DNA from: Blastococcus sp. TBT05-19 | GTDB lineage: Bacteria > Actinomycetota > Actinomycetes > Mycobacteriales > Geodermatophilaceae | Assembly: GCF_003319095.1 (NCBI RefSeq) | Contig: NZ_QOHI01000001.1 | Coordinates: 1 to 64,000 of the forward strand | Length of the DNA: 64,000 bases | Reading direction: 5' to 3' | Shown here: in pieces, positions 35,074-43,056 of the stretch | Layout: each line of letters opens with the position of its first letter | Position numbering within the stretch: the first letter of the stretch is position 1 | The notes under the pieces: generated by a model | Databases searched by the model: none | The model's input: only the letters and a program-made list of their open reading frames with translations | What the model was told of the DNA's origin: nothing | Program-made: the position numbers and the translations under genes

Positions 35074-35841
35074 GTGGACCTGTTCGACCTGACCGGCAAG
35101 GTGGCCGTGGTCACCGGCGGCACCCGCGGCATCGGCCTGATGATGGCCCGCGGCCTGCTGCAGGCGGGGGCGAAGGTCTACATCAGCTCGCGCAAGGCCG
35201 AGGCCGGCGACGCCGCCGTCGCCGAGCTGCAGGAGTTCGGCACCGTCGTCTCCGTTCCCGCGGACCTCTCCACCGAGGCCGAGTGCCTGCGCCTGGCCGA
35301 GGAGGTCGGGAAGTCCGAGCAGCGGATCGACATCCTGGTCAACAACGCCGGCGCCAACTGGGGCGAGGCCTTCGAGACCTTCCCCGCCTCGGCCTGGGAC
35401 AAGGTGCTCGACCTGAACCTGAAGTCGCCGTTCTTCCTCACCCGCGCGTTCCTGCCGCTGCTGGAGGCGGCCGGGGCCCCGGGCGAGCCGGCCCGCGTGG
35501 TCAACGTCGGCAGCATCGACGGCCTGCACGTGCCCGGCCTGCCCACCTACTCGTACTCCTCGAGCAAGGCGGCGCTGCACCACCTCACCCGCGTGCTGGC
35601 GCAGGAGCTGGGCCGCCGCCACATCACGGTCAACGCCGTCGCCCCGGGGCCGTTCGAGTCCAAGATGATGGCCGCCACGCTGGAGGCCTTCGGCGACGCG
35701 ATCGCCGAGAAGGCACCGCTGGGCCGCATCGGGCGCCCCGACGACATGGCCGGCGTCGTCGTCTACCTGTCCTCGCGGGCCGGCTCCTACGTGACCGGCG
35801 CCGTCATCCCGGTCGACGGCGGCATCGCCACGACCCTGTAA
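35074..35841 (+). CDS. Short-chain dehydrogenase/reductase
   Basis: A 255-residue classical SDR. Cofactor binding is shown by VTGGTRGIG, the structural NNAGANWGE and the active site YSYSSSKAALH (Tyr-x3-Lys), with serine in NVGSIDG. The PG motif is NAVAPGPFESKMM. The glycine motif followed by SSRKAEAG (a basic residue after the serines) favours NADP(H). It resembles 3-oxoacyl or gluconate-type reductases. The GTG at 35074 begins MDLFDLTGKVAVV, the family's normal start. It converges on the AgpS-like gene. Confidence 0.88.
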   Translation: MDLFDLTGKVAVVTGGTRGIGLMMARGLLQAGAKVYISSRKAEAGDAAVAELQEFGTVVSVPADLSTEAECLRLAEEVGKSEQRIDILVNNAGANWGEAFETFPASAWDKVLDLNLKSPFFLTRAFLPLLEAAGAPGEPARVVNVGSIDGLHVPGLPTYSYSSSKAALHHLTRVLAQELGRRHITVNAVAPGPFESKMMAATLEAFGDAIAEKAPLGRIGRPDDMAGVVVYLSSRAGSYVTGAVIPVDGGIATTL

Positions 35842-35845
35842 CCGC

Positions 35846-35915
35846 CTGGAACGGCCCTCGTGCAGGGGCCCGCCGCGAGCGTGCGAGCGGTGGGGGGCAC
35901 GAGGGTCCTTCCTCA
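35846..35915 (-). terminator. Hairpin terminator at the end of the AgpS-like gene
   Basis: On the minus strand the stop runs into GAAGGACCCTCGTGCC, and after 34 bases the partner TGCACGAGGGCCGTTCC appears. The stem and flanks match the hairpin at 12871-12915 (AAGGACCC and GGGCCGTTCC conserved, stem centre different). It also lies just after the SDR gene and may serve both strands. Confidence 0.65.
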
Positions 35916-37574
35916 GTCGGGGAGCAGGACGCCGGGGTTGCAGATGCCCTTCGGGTCCAGCTCGGCCTTCACCGCGCGCAGCACCTTCACGCCGAGCGGC
36001 CCGATCTCGCGCTCCAGCCAGGGGCGGTGGTCGGCGCCGACCGCGTGGTGGTGGGTGAGCGTGCCGCCGGCGGCCAGCAGCGCGTCGGTGGCCGCGCGCT
36101 TCGCGGTCAGCCACTGCTGGATCGGCAGCGCGTCGTCCCGGTCGGCGATCACGGTCAGGTAGAGCGAGGCGCCGGTCGGGTAGCCGTGCGAGACGTGGCT
36201 CATCACCAGCGGCTGGTGACCGCCGCGGGTGAGCGACTCCCGCAGCGCACGGCGCGTGGCGTCGTAGACGGTGGGCAGCGCCGACCAGGTGGCCGCGGTC
36301 TCCAGCGTCTCGACCAGCAGGCCGCCGTCCATCAGCTTGTCGCGGGTGTACGGCGCCCCGAAGCGGTGCGACCGCCACGACTCGGCGACCCGGCGGCCCA
36401 ACCGCACCGCGCCACCGTCGCGCAGCAGCGACGACGCGGCGCGCTTGCGGGCCCGCACGAGGTCGGGCAGCCCCTCCCAGCCGACCAGCAGCAGGCAGCC
36501 CTCGCCGTGCCCGCGCACCTTGAGGCTGCCGCGCAGCGCCTTGGCGCCGGAGCCACCGGCCATGAGCAGGTTGGCGCGGGTCTCGTCGGGGTCCGACAGC
36601 CGCACGACGTCGGGCAGCAGGTCGTGCCGGGCCAGGTTCTGCAGCGCAGCGAGCCCGGCCGGCCAGGTGCGGAAGGACCAGCCCTCGTAGGCGGCGACCG
36701 CCGGCTTCGGGCGCACCCGCAGCGTCACCTCGGTGATGACGCCGAGGGTCCCCTCCGAGCCCAGCGCCAGGCCGAGCAGGTCGGGGCCGGCCGCGGTCGC
36801 CGGCGGGGAACCGAGCTCCAGCACGCCCGTGGGCGTGGCGAGGGTCAGCCCGGCGACCAGCTCGTCGAACCGACCGACGCCGGTGGAGGCCTGGCCGGCC
36901 GAGCGGGTCGCGGCGTAGCCGCCCATGGTGGCGAACTCCCAGCTCTGCGGCAGGTGGCCGAAGGTCAGCCCCTCGCGGCCCAGCGCCTGCTCCAGCGCCG
37001 GTCCCCGCATGCCGGGGCCGACGGTGACCATCGACGACGGCACGTCCAGGGCCTGCACCGACGACATGCGCCCGAGGTCGACCGCGACCGCCGGTCGGTC
37101 GTCCGGGTCCACCCCGGCAAGCCCGCCGACGACGCTGGTCCCGCCGCCGAAGGGGACGACGACGATGCCGTGCTCGCTGCAGAGGGCCAGCAGTGCCGCC
37201 GTCTCCTCCGTGGTGCCCGGCAGGACGACGGCGCAGGGCGCGTCGGAGGCGTCGCCCTCGCGGCGGCGCAGCAGGTCCAGGTAGCTCTTGCCGCCCGCGC
37301 GGCGCAGCCGCGACTCCCGGTCGGTGCGAACGTTGTCGGCACCGAGGAGGCCCACCAGGGCGGCGTGCGCGTCGGCCGGCAGCCGGCTCGGGGCCAGCCG
37401 GATCTCCTCGACGGGCACCGGCGGGGTGGACCGCGGCGTCCAGCCCAGTTCGCGGACCAGGTGGCGGCGGGCGGCCTTGGTGAGCGCCCCGTCGAGGCCG
37501 TCGGGGTCCCGCTCAGCGGGTCCGGTGGGGGCAGGGCCCCATCCCTGGATCGTCAGTTCCGGCTGCTCGGGCAC
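35913..37574 (-). CDS. FAD-linked oxidase, alkyl-DHAP synthase (AgpS)-like
   Basis: A 553-residue flavoprotein of the VAO/PCMH fold. FAD binding is shown by VVPFGGGTSVVGGL and GLTFGHLPQSWEFATMGG. A later YAATRSAGQASTGVGRFDE and the C-terminal LDPKGICNPGVLLPD complete the AGPS pattern. In eukaryotes AGPS swaps the acyl chain of acyl-DHAP for a fatty alcohol to start ether-lipid synthesis; bacterial members are less certain. The GTG at 37574 is preferred; an ATG at 37595 leaves only 17 bp to the divergent glycerol-3-phosphate dehydrogenase start. Confidence 0.85.
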   Translation of the reverse strand: MPEQPELTIQGWGPAPTGPAERDPDGLDGALTKAARRHLVRELGWTPRSTPPVPVEEIRLAPSRLPADAHAALVGLLGADNVRTDRESRLRRAGGKSYLDLLRRREGDASDAPCAVVLPGTTEETAALLALCSEHGIVVVPFGGGTSVVGGLAGVDPDDRPAVAVDLGRMSSVQALDVPSSMVTVGPGMRGPALEQALGREGLTFGHLPQSWEFATMGGYAATRSAGQASTGVGRFDELVAGLTLATPTGVLELGSPPATAAGPDLLGLALGSEGTLGVITEVTLRVRPKPAVAAYEGWSFRTWPAGLAALQNLARHDLLPDVVRLSDPDETRANLLMAGGSGAKALRGSLKVRGHGEGCLLLVGWEGLPDLVRARKRAASSLLRDGGAVRLGRRVAESWRSHRFGAPYTRDKLMDGGLLVETLETAATWSALPTVYDATRRALRESLTRGGHQPLVMSHVSHGYPTGASLYLTVIADRDDALPIQQWLTAKRAATDALLAAGGTLTHHHAVGADHRPWLEREIGPLGVKVLRAVKAELDPKGICNPGVLLPD

Positions 37575-37612
37575 GGCTACAGTCTGCCGGTGCATCTCAG
37601 GGAGGTGGCCAG

Positions 37613-39115
37613 GTGATCGGGTCCCTGTCGCCCGAGCGGCGTACCCGGGACCTCGTGCAGCTGGCCGGTGCAGAGATCGACGTCGTGGTCGTCGGCGGCG
37701 GTGTCACCGGCGCCGGGGTCGCCCTGGACGCCGCCTCGCGCGGGCTCTCGGTGGCGCTGTTCGAGCGCGCCGACCTCGCCGCCGGCACCAGCCGCTGGTC
37801 GTCGAAGCTCGTCCACGGCGGCCTGCGCTACCTGGCCCACGGCGAGATCGGCCTGGCGCGGGAGAGCGCCCGCGAGCGCGCCGTCCTCATGGGCACGACC
37901 GCGCCGCACCTGGTCCGGCCCCTGCCGTTCCTCGTCCCCGACGCCGCCGGCCGCGACGTGAGCGCGCTGGCCGGGCTCGGCGGCCGGCTGGGCGACGCGG
38001 TGCGCCTGTCGGTGCCCGGCGGCCGGGGCTCGCTGCCCGCGACGCGCCGCGTGCGGGCCGACGACGTGGCGCGGATGACGCCCGGTGTGCGGCCGGGCGC
38101 GGGCGGCGTCGTCTTCTGGGACGGGCAGCTGACCGACGACGCCCGGCTGGTGGTCGCCCTGGCCCGAACGGCGGCCGCCCACGGTGCACGCATCGTGACC
38201 GGCGCCGAGGGCGTCGCCGTCGACGGCGCGGACGTGCACGTGCGGGTGGACGGGGGAGAGCTGCGGCTGCGCGCCGGTGTGGTGGTCAACGCCGCCGGCG
38301 TCTGGTCCCAGCAGCTGGCCCCCGGCATCCGGCTGGTGCCCTCGCGCGGCTCGCACCTGGTGGTGCCGGCCGACCGGCTCGGCTCGCCGTCCGCGACGCT
38401 GACCGTCCCGCTGCCCGGCTCCCGGTCCCGGTACGTGTTCGCGCTGCCGCAGCGCGAGGGCCTGGTCTACCTGGGGCTCACCGACGAGCCGGTCGAGGGA
38501 CCCGTGCCCGGGGACGACCCGCAGCCCTCCGACGCCGAGGTGCAGCAGCTCCTCGACACGGTGAACCAGGTGCTCACCGAGCCGCTGGGCCGCGGCGACC
38601 TCGTCGGCGCCTACGCCGGCTACCGGCCGCTGGTGCTGCCCGAGTCCGCGGGCACCGGCCCGGGCGACGCCACCGCCGACCTCTCCCGCAAGCACCTGCT
38701 CCGGTGGGACGGACCGGTCCTCTCGGTCGTCGGCGGGAAGCTCACGACCTACCGGGCCATGGCCGAGGAGACCGTGGACGCCGTCGTGGCGCGGCTGGGC
38801 CGAGGGGCGGCACGGACGACGACGGACCGACTGCCACTGGTCGGTGCCGCACCGCGGCTGGTGCTGGACCGGGTGGGAGCGCCCGAGCGGCTGGTCGCCC
38901 GCTACGGCACCGAGGCGCCGCTGGTCGAGGCGCTCGGGCCGGCGCTCGTCGTGGCCGGGCGCCCGGAGACGGTGGGGGAGCTGCGGTTCGCCGTCCGGCA
39001 CGAGGGGGCGCGGACGGTGGCGGACCTGCTCGACCGGCGCACCCGGATCGGCCTGGTGCCGGCCGACCGCGAGCGCGCGGTGCCCGTCGCGGAGCAGGTG
39101 CTCGCCGAGGCCTGA
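37613..39115 (+). CDS. glpD: FAD-dependent glycerol-3-phosphate dehydrogenase
   Basis: A 500-residue flavoenzyme oxidising glycerol-3-phosphate to DHAP at the membrane. The dinucleotide motif VVVVGGGVTGAGVALDAASRG is followed by the GlpD hallmark TSRWSSKLVHGGLRYL. GGKLTTYRAMAEETVD ends the FAD domain, and a DAO_C-type helical domain follows. The GTG start has GGGAGG ten bases upstream. It is divergent from, and almost abuts, an AgpS-like gene whose substrate would derive from DHAP, its product. Confidence 0.92.
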   Translation: MIGSLSPERRTRDLVQLAGAEIDVVVVGGGVTGAGVALDAASRGLSVALFERADLAAGTSRWSSKLVHGGLRYLAHGEIGLARESARERAVLMGTTAPHLVRPLPFLVPDAAGRDVSALAGLGGRLGDAVRLSVPGGRGSLPATRRVRADDVARMTPGVRPGAGGVVFWDGQLTDDARLVVALARTAAAHGARIVTGAEGVAVDGADVHVRVDGGELRLRAGVVVNAAGVWSQQLAPGIRLVPSRGSHLVVPADRLGSPSATLTVPLPGSRSRYVFALPQREGLVYLGLTDEPVEGPVPGDDPQPSDAEVQQLLDTVNQVLTEPLGRGDLVGAYAGYRPLVLPESAGTGPGDATADLSRKHLLRWDGPVLSVVGGKLTTYRAMAEETVDAVVARLGRGAARTTTDRLPLVGAAPRLVLDRVGAPERLVARYGTEAPLVEALGPALVVAGRPETVGELRFAVRHEGARTVADLLDRRTRIGLVPADRERAVPVAEQVLAEA

Positions 39116-39173
39116 TCCCAGCGCATGGGAAAGGTGTTCCACTGGGTGGACCCTGCGGAGCACGATCCCCGTC

Positions 39174-39968
39174 GTGGACACCTACACGCACGGGCACGCC
39201 GAGCCGGTCCTGCAGTCGCACCGCTGGCGCACGGCGGAGAACTCGGCGGCCTACCTGCTGCCGGCGCTGCGCCCGGGCCTCGACCTGCTCGACGTGGGCT
39301 GCGGTCCCGGCACGATCACCGTCGACCTCGCCGCGCGGGTGGCGCCGGGCCGGGTCCTCGGCCTGGACGTGTCGGCCGATCCGCTGGCCGAGGCCCGGGA
39401 GGCCGCCGCCCGGGCCGGCGTGGAGGTGACCTTCGCGGTCGGCGACGGCTACGCCCTCGACCTGCCCGACGCCTCGTTCGACGTGGTGCACGCCCACCAG
39501 GTGCTCCAGCACCTCACCGATCCGGTCGCGGCGCTGCGCGAGATGGCCCGCGTCTGCCGCCCCGGCGGGGTGATCGCCGTCCGGGACGTGGACTACGCGG
39601 CGACCACCTGGTTCCCGCTGGACGACGGCCTCGACCGCTGGCTGGAGCTGTACGCGCAGGTGGCGCGGGCGAACGACGCCGAGCCCGACGCCGGCCGGCG
39701 GCTGCTCTCCTGGGCGCACGCCGCCGGCCTGCGCGAGGTCACCGCGACGACGTCGTCCTGGTGCTTCGCCACACCCGACGAGCGGGCGTGGTGGGGGAAC
39801 TCGTGGGCCGGCCGTGCGACGGCGTCGTCCTTCGCCGAGCAGGCCGTCGCCTACGGGCTGGCCGACGCCGCGGAGCTCGACGCGATCGCCGCCGCCTGGC
39901 TGCGGTGGCGCGACGCCGACGACGGCTGGCTCGGCATGCTGCACGGCGAGCTGCTCATCCGCCGCTGA
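39174..39968 (+). CDS. SAM-dependent methyltransferase, UbiE-like
   Basis: A 264-residue class I methyltransferase. Motif I is LLDVGCGPGTITVDLA; the acidic end of strand 2 is LGLDVSADP; motif II region DLPDASFDVVHAHQVLQHL and motif III PGGVIAVRDVDY follow. The C-terminal third (YAQVARANDAEPDAGRRLL) is the substrate cap. The acceptor is unknown. The GTG at 39174 gives the usual N-terminus but lacks a strong ribosome site. Confidence 0.85.
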   Translation: MDTYTHGHAEPVLQSHRWRTAENSAAYLLPALRPGLDLLDVGCGPGTITVDLAARVAPGRVLGLDVSADPLAEAREAAARAGVEVTFAVGDGYALDLPDASFDVVHAHQVLQHLTDPVAALREMARVCRPGGVIAVRDVDYAATTWFPLDDGLDRWLELYAQVARANDAEPDAGRRLLSWAHAAGLREVTATTSSWCFATPDERAWWGNSWAGRATASSFAEQAVAYGLADAAELDAIAAAWLRWRDADDGWLGMLHGELLIRR

Positions 39969-40000
39969 GAGGGGCCGACATGGCCACGTCGGCCCCTCTC
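39967..40000. terminator. Bidirectional terminator hairpin
   Basis: A perfect 13-bp stem (GAGAGGGGCCGAC and its complement) around ATGGCCAC, between the convergent methyltransferase and merR genes. It shares its core with the hairpin at 26854-26883. Confidence 0.8.
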
Positions 40001-40008
40001 GGACGGCG

Positions 40009-40761
40009 TCAGGCCCCGTGGCGGGCGGCGTTCGCCTGGATCGCGGCGCTCACGAACTGCGCGAGCCCGGGCGCGATCCGCTCGTAGTACGCGGTGAAGC
40101 GCTCGTCCTCGAGGTACATCCGGCCCAGCCCGGCGTGCATCTCGTACCCGCAGTCGTAGAAGTTCCGGCTGATCTGCTGCCGGTGCTCCTCGGCCAGGTC
40201 CATCGCCTGCTCCGAGTCGGCCGCGACGCCCGACCGCAGCGCCCCGGCGAACCGGGCCTCCACGTCGTCGCCCTCGGCCTTGACCCGCAGCCAGTCGTCC
40301 TTGGTCATGGCGCGGGTCCGCTGCTGGGACTGCGCCCAGGCCTCGGTCTCGCCCCACTTCTCCTCGGCCTCGGCCGCGTACTCCTCGGGCAGCCAGTCGC
40401 CGAACACCTCGAACCGCTCCTCCGGCGTGAGCGAGATCCCCATGGATCGTGCCTCCATCTCCTTCTCGACGGCCGCGACCATCGCCGTCGTCCGCTCCAG
40501 CCGGTCCCGGAGCAGCCGGTGCTGCCGGCGCAGGTGCTCGGCGGGATCGGCGTCCCCGGACAGCAGGGTCGCGACCTCCTCGAGGGGGAACCCGAGCTCG
40601 CGGTAGAGCAGCACGCGGTGCAGCCGCTCCAGATCGGCCGGCGCGTACTGCCGGTAACCGGCCGCCGTCCGCCCGGACGGCTGCAGCAGCCCGATCCGGT
40701 CGTAGTGGTGCAGGGTGCGCACCGTGACGCCGGCCAGCGCGGCGACCTCTCCCACGTTCAT
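40009..40761 (-). CDS. MerR-family regulator, TipA-type with TipAS domain
   Basis: A 250-residue transcriptional activator. The N-terminal winged helix reads NVGEVAALAGVTVRTLHHYDRIGLL, followed by a coiled dimerisation helix and a TipAS ligand-binding domain whose NFYDCGYEMHAGLG contains the cysteine known in TipA to trap thiopeptides. The ATG has AGGAGG upstream. The promoter has the 19-bp spacer of MerR-controlled promoters. Its first 75 coding bases and leader are repeated perfectly at 42955-43051, on the far side of the DUF262/HEPN island. It probably autoregulates in response to a multidrug-like ligand. Confidence 0.92.
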   Translation of the reverse strand: MNVGEVAALAGVTVRTLHHYDRIGLLQPSGRTAAGYRQYAPADLERLHRVLLYRELGFPLEEVATLLSGDADPAEHLRRQHRLLRDRLERTTAMVAAVEKEMEARSMGISLTPEERFEVFGDWLPEEYAAEAEEKWGETEAWAQSQQRTRAMTKDDWLRVKAEGDDVEARFAGALRSGVAADSEQAMDLAEEHRQQISRNFYDCGYEMHAGLGRMYLEDERFTAYYERIAPGLAQFVSAAIQANAARHGA

Positions 40762-40783
40762 CGGGATCCCTCCTCCCTTGACG
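40687..40783. repeat. 97-bp direct repeat, left copy (5' end of merR)
   Basis: Identical over 97 bp to 42955-43051 by direct comparison. It spans the first 75 coding bases of the intact merR gene, its ribosome site and leader. The two copies are exactly 2268 bp apart and bracket the DUF262/HEPN genes. Confidence 0.97.
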
Positions 40784-40789
40784 ACGACG

Positions 40790-40820
40790 AGCCTGGGGCC
40801 TGACGCAGCGTCGGGGTCAA
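40790..40820 (-). promoter_or_regulatory. MerR-type promoter of the intact merR gene
   Basis: On the minus strand, TTGACC (40815-40820) and CAGGCT (40790-40795) are separated by 19 bp, the over-long spacer that MerR proteins correct by twisting DNA. The spacer holds the dyad CCCGACG-n3-CGTCAGG with one mismatch. Compared with the second copy at 43057-43087 it differs at five positions. Confidence 0.75.
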
Positions 40821-40878
40821 GCACCTTGTACGGCTTACGCCCCGGGCAGTGGCAATCTCGTGCGGTTAGATACCTGCT

Positions 40879-41991
40879 GTGACCCGCGCCGCAGATGACT
40901 CGGAGATGACTTCCCCCGAGACCAGCATGGGTGCGGCACTGAAACGCTTCCGCGATGCTCAAGCAGAACTCGTCCTTCAGAACAACGACCTGGCCCTGCG
41001 AACTGTGGCGGACATGGTCCAGAGTGGCGCCATCGACGTCGCGCCCCAGTTCCAGCGTCGCGACCGCTGGGGCACCGACCAGCAGTCAGCTCTGGTCGAG
41101 TCTTTCCTGATGAATATCCCCGTCCCGCCGGTGTACCTGGCCGAGGAGTCGCTTGGTAGGTACGCCGTCATTGACGGTAAGCAACGGATTACCGCGGTGA
41201 GCGACTACCTCACTGGCAAGTTCCCGCTCCGCGGTCTGCGTGAGATACCGGGCATCAACGGGTTGAGGGCCGAGTCGCTTCCCCCCGAGATGCTGCGGAC
41301 GCTGGAGATGCGCCCCCTCCGCGCGGTGGCGTTACTGAGGCAGTCTGCCGACCACCTGAAGTATGTGGTGTTTCACCGCCTCAATACGGGAGGCGAAGTT
41401 CTGAATGCGCAGGAGCTCCGTAATGTCGTGTTCCGGGGTCCGCTTAACGACTTGGTGTACGAACTTGCGGGGAATGCCTTCTTTCTCAGGCAGATCAAAG
41501 CTCAGGACTCTAAGTCTCCCGCGTACAAGAATATGCAAGACGCAGACTGGGTTCTTCGCTTCTTAACTCTCTCCGAGGAGTGGCAGGCGTTTAGTGGGGA
41601 CCTAAGTCGATCGATGGACGACTTCATGGCGAGGAATCAGTTTGCCGCACCGGAGAAGTTGCATGAACTGCGCGAAAGGTTTGATCACGCGATAGCCACT
41701 TGCGAGCTACTCTGGGGGGACCTCTCCTTCAAGAGGCCCGTCGGCGCTGGGTGGCGTGATCAGGCGCTGGCGGGAATGTTCGATGCCCAGATGGTCAGCG
41801 TTGCTGAGCTCGGGCCTCGACGCCTTGCGCGCCTGGCGGGCACTGAAAAGCCGGCAAGGATTGTTGCCGCCCTATTTAAGAGTTCACGATTCGACGAGGC
41901 GGTCCGACAAGCCACGAACACGCCGAGTCGAGTGCAGTACCGGATTAGTGAACTGAAGGCGGCTCTCCTAGCTGCTGTGGGCTTGAGCTAA
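40879..41991 (+). CDS. DUF262 (GmrS-type) protein, putative defence component
   Basis: A 370-residue protein whose N-terminal half is a DUF262 domain, the ParB/sulfiredoxin-like fold found in GmrS and related phage-defence nucleases. Motifs seen: PQFQRRDRW (56-64), VIDGKQRITA (97-106, equivalent to the DGQQR motif) and VVFHRLNTGGEVLNAQELRN. There is no HNH (DUF1524) domain at the C-terminus, unlike GmrSD, so it must work with a partner. Codon use is unlike its neighbours, with TTA leucines and many A/T-ending codons. The GTG lies 7 bp after TAGATA, suggesting a leaderless transcript; ATG 40906 is an alternative. Confidence 0.85.
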   Translation: MTRAADDSEMTSPETSMGAALKRFRDAQAELVLQNNDLALRTVADMVQSGAIDVAPQFQRRDRWGTDQQSALVESFLMNIPVPPVYLAEESLGRYAVIDGKQRITAVSDYLTGKFPLRGLREIPGINGLRAESLPPEMLRTLEMRPLRAVALLRQSADHLKYVVFHRLNTGGEVLNAQELRNVVFRGPLNDLVYELAGNAFFLRQIKAQDSKSPAYKNMQDADWVLRFLTLSEEWQAFSGDLSRSMDDFMARNQFAAPEKLHELRERFDHAIATCELLWGDLSFKRPVGAGWRDQALAGMFDAQMVSVAELGPRRLARLAGTEKPARIVAALFKSSRFDEAVRQATNTPSRVQYRISELKAALLAAVGLS

Positions 41992-41992
41992 C

Positions 41993-42940
41993 GTGTCGAG
42001 CGCCGCCCGAACAACGCTCTGGAATCGCATCAGAGCAATTCGTGAGGCTGTGGATAATCCTGCGTTCGTCTCAACCAGTACCACTACTGTCGCAGCCGAC
42101 GCTTCCTCACTACTACGCAACGGATTGGCCGTGCAGGTCTATACGGTACTTGAGGAATTCGTTCGAGCGAGGAGCCTTGAGGCGCTTAATCACATCAGCG
42201 CAGGTTACGGGGGGTGGGCGCAGCTGCCTGAGGGACTTCTGCGGCGGTCGACGATGGGCGTGGCATCGATGCTCGGTGGTGAGGCGGCGCGCCTGAATAA
42301 GACCAACGGGACCGCGGCAGCGCTCGCCTTGCTCGAGGACACCGCGGTATCGTGGATCACGAGGCGTAATGGCGGAATGCAGCTCTCCGAACTAACATTC
42401 CGGTGGGCGGGGTCGAATATGCAGGCCGAAGATCTGGTGGACATTCTGCAGGCCGTTACTATAGAGAAGCCGTTTGAGTCGATGACTAGCATCATCAAGA
42501 GGTTCGGACTTCCGCTGCAGGGGACTGTGAAAGAGCTGCTTCAATCCTTGGCTAGAAATAGGCACAGCGCGGCTCATGCGCCGAGTCCGGGGATTCCTGC
42601 GGTATCACTACGATCGATGCCCAACGATCTGGTGACGCTTGCTCTAGCCTTCGACGTGCTGATTAGCCGTGGTGCGGCGGCGGGGCACCGCTCCGATGCT
42701 GATTTCAGGCAGGGAAAGGCTGTCAAGGTGTCGTCTATTGGACTGCGCACTGTGACTAGATTGCACGGAGACGAGTGGCGCGAGCTGAAGGTGGGAAATC
42801 AGCGCGGTACCAGACCTGTAGGCTCATTGGTGGATGTGAAGGCCGCGCTGCTAAGCAAGCGGGCAAAGACGGGGGATGTTCTCCTGTTCTTGGAAAGAGA
42901 TGGGTCGGTCTCCGACTGGACAACGACCGATCTTCCGTGA
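41993..42940 (+). CDS. Putative HEPN-type ribonuclease partner of the DUF262 protein
   Basis: A 315-residue protein not firmly assignable to a named family. It is largely helical, with the RxxxxH signature of HEPN ribonucleases at R190 to H195 (LARNRHSAAHAP), set in a helix after a conserved-looking ELLQSLARN. A smaller domain follows (about 230-315), predicted beta-rich, ending VLLFLERDGSVSDWTT. It starts 2 bp after the DUF262 stop, so the two form an operon. It shares the neighbour's low GC. The layout recalls MAE_28990-type HEPN proteins, which I believe often sit beside DUF262 genes; that link needs a profile search. Confidence 0.65.
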   Translation: MSSAARTTLWNRIRAIREAVDNPAFVSTSTTTVAADASSLLRNGLAVQVYTVLEEFVRARSLEALNHISAGYGGWAQLPEGLLRRSTMGVASMLGGEAARLNKTNGTAAALALLEDTAVSWITRRNGGMQLSELTFRWAGSNMQAEDLVDILQAVTIEKPFESMTSIIKRFGLPLQGTVKELLQSLARNRHSAAHAPSPGIPAVSLRSMPNDLVTLALAFDVLISRGAAAGHRSDADFRQGKAVKVSSIGLRTVTRLHGDEWRELKVGNQRGTRPVGSLVDVKAALLSKRAKTGDVLLFLERDGSVSDWTTTDLP

Positions 42941-42954
42941 CTTGACAGGGCCAA

Positions 42955-43029
42955 CAGCCCGATCCGGTCGTAGTGGTGCAGGGTGCGCACCGTGACGCCG
43001 GCCAGCGCGGCGACCTCTCCCACGTTCAT
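42955..43029 (-). pseudogene. Truncated merR N-terminus
   Basis: The first 25 codons of the MerR protein (helix-turn-helix, MNVGEVAALAGVTVRTL onward), with ATG at 43029 and the AGGAGG site intact. Homology stops at 42955. The frame then runs antisense through the end of the HEPN-type gene to a stop at 42799, giving a 76-residue hybrid. It is a remnant rather than a working regulator. Confidence 0.85.
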
Positions 43030-43051
43030 CGGGATCCCTCCTCCCTTGACG
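42955..43051. repeat. 97-bp direct repeat, right copy
   Basis: Second perfect copy of 40687-40783, beginning 14 bp after the HEPN-type gene stop. Beyond 43051 similarity to the first copy continues at a lower level through the promoter to about 43091 and then ends. Confidence 0.97.
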
Positions 43052-43056
43052 CGGTG

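Noticed and set aside
40784..42954. Phage, ICE or transposon origin for the DUF262 island.
   Set aside because: No integrase, transposase, relaxase, tRNA site or terminal inverted repeats; only the merR-derived direct repeats.
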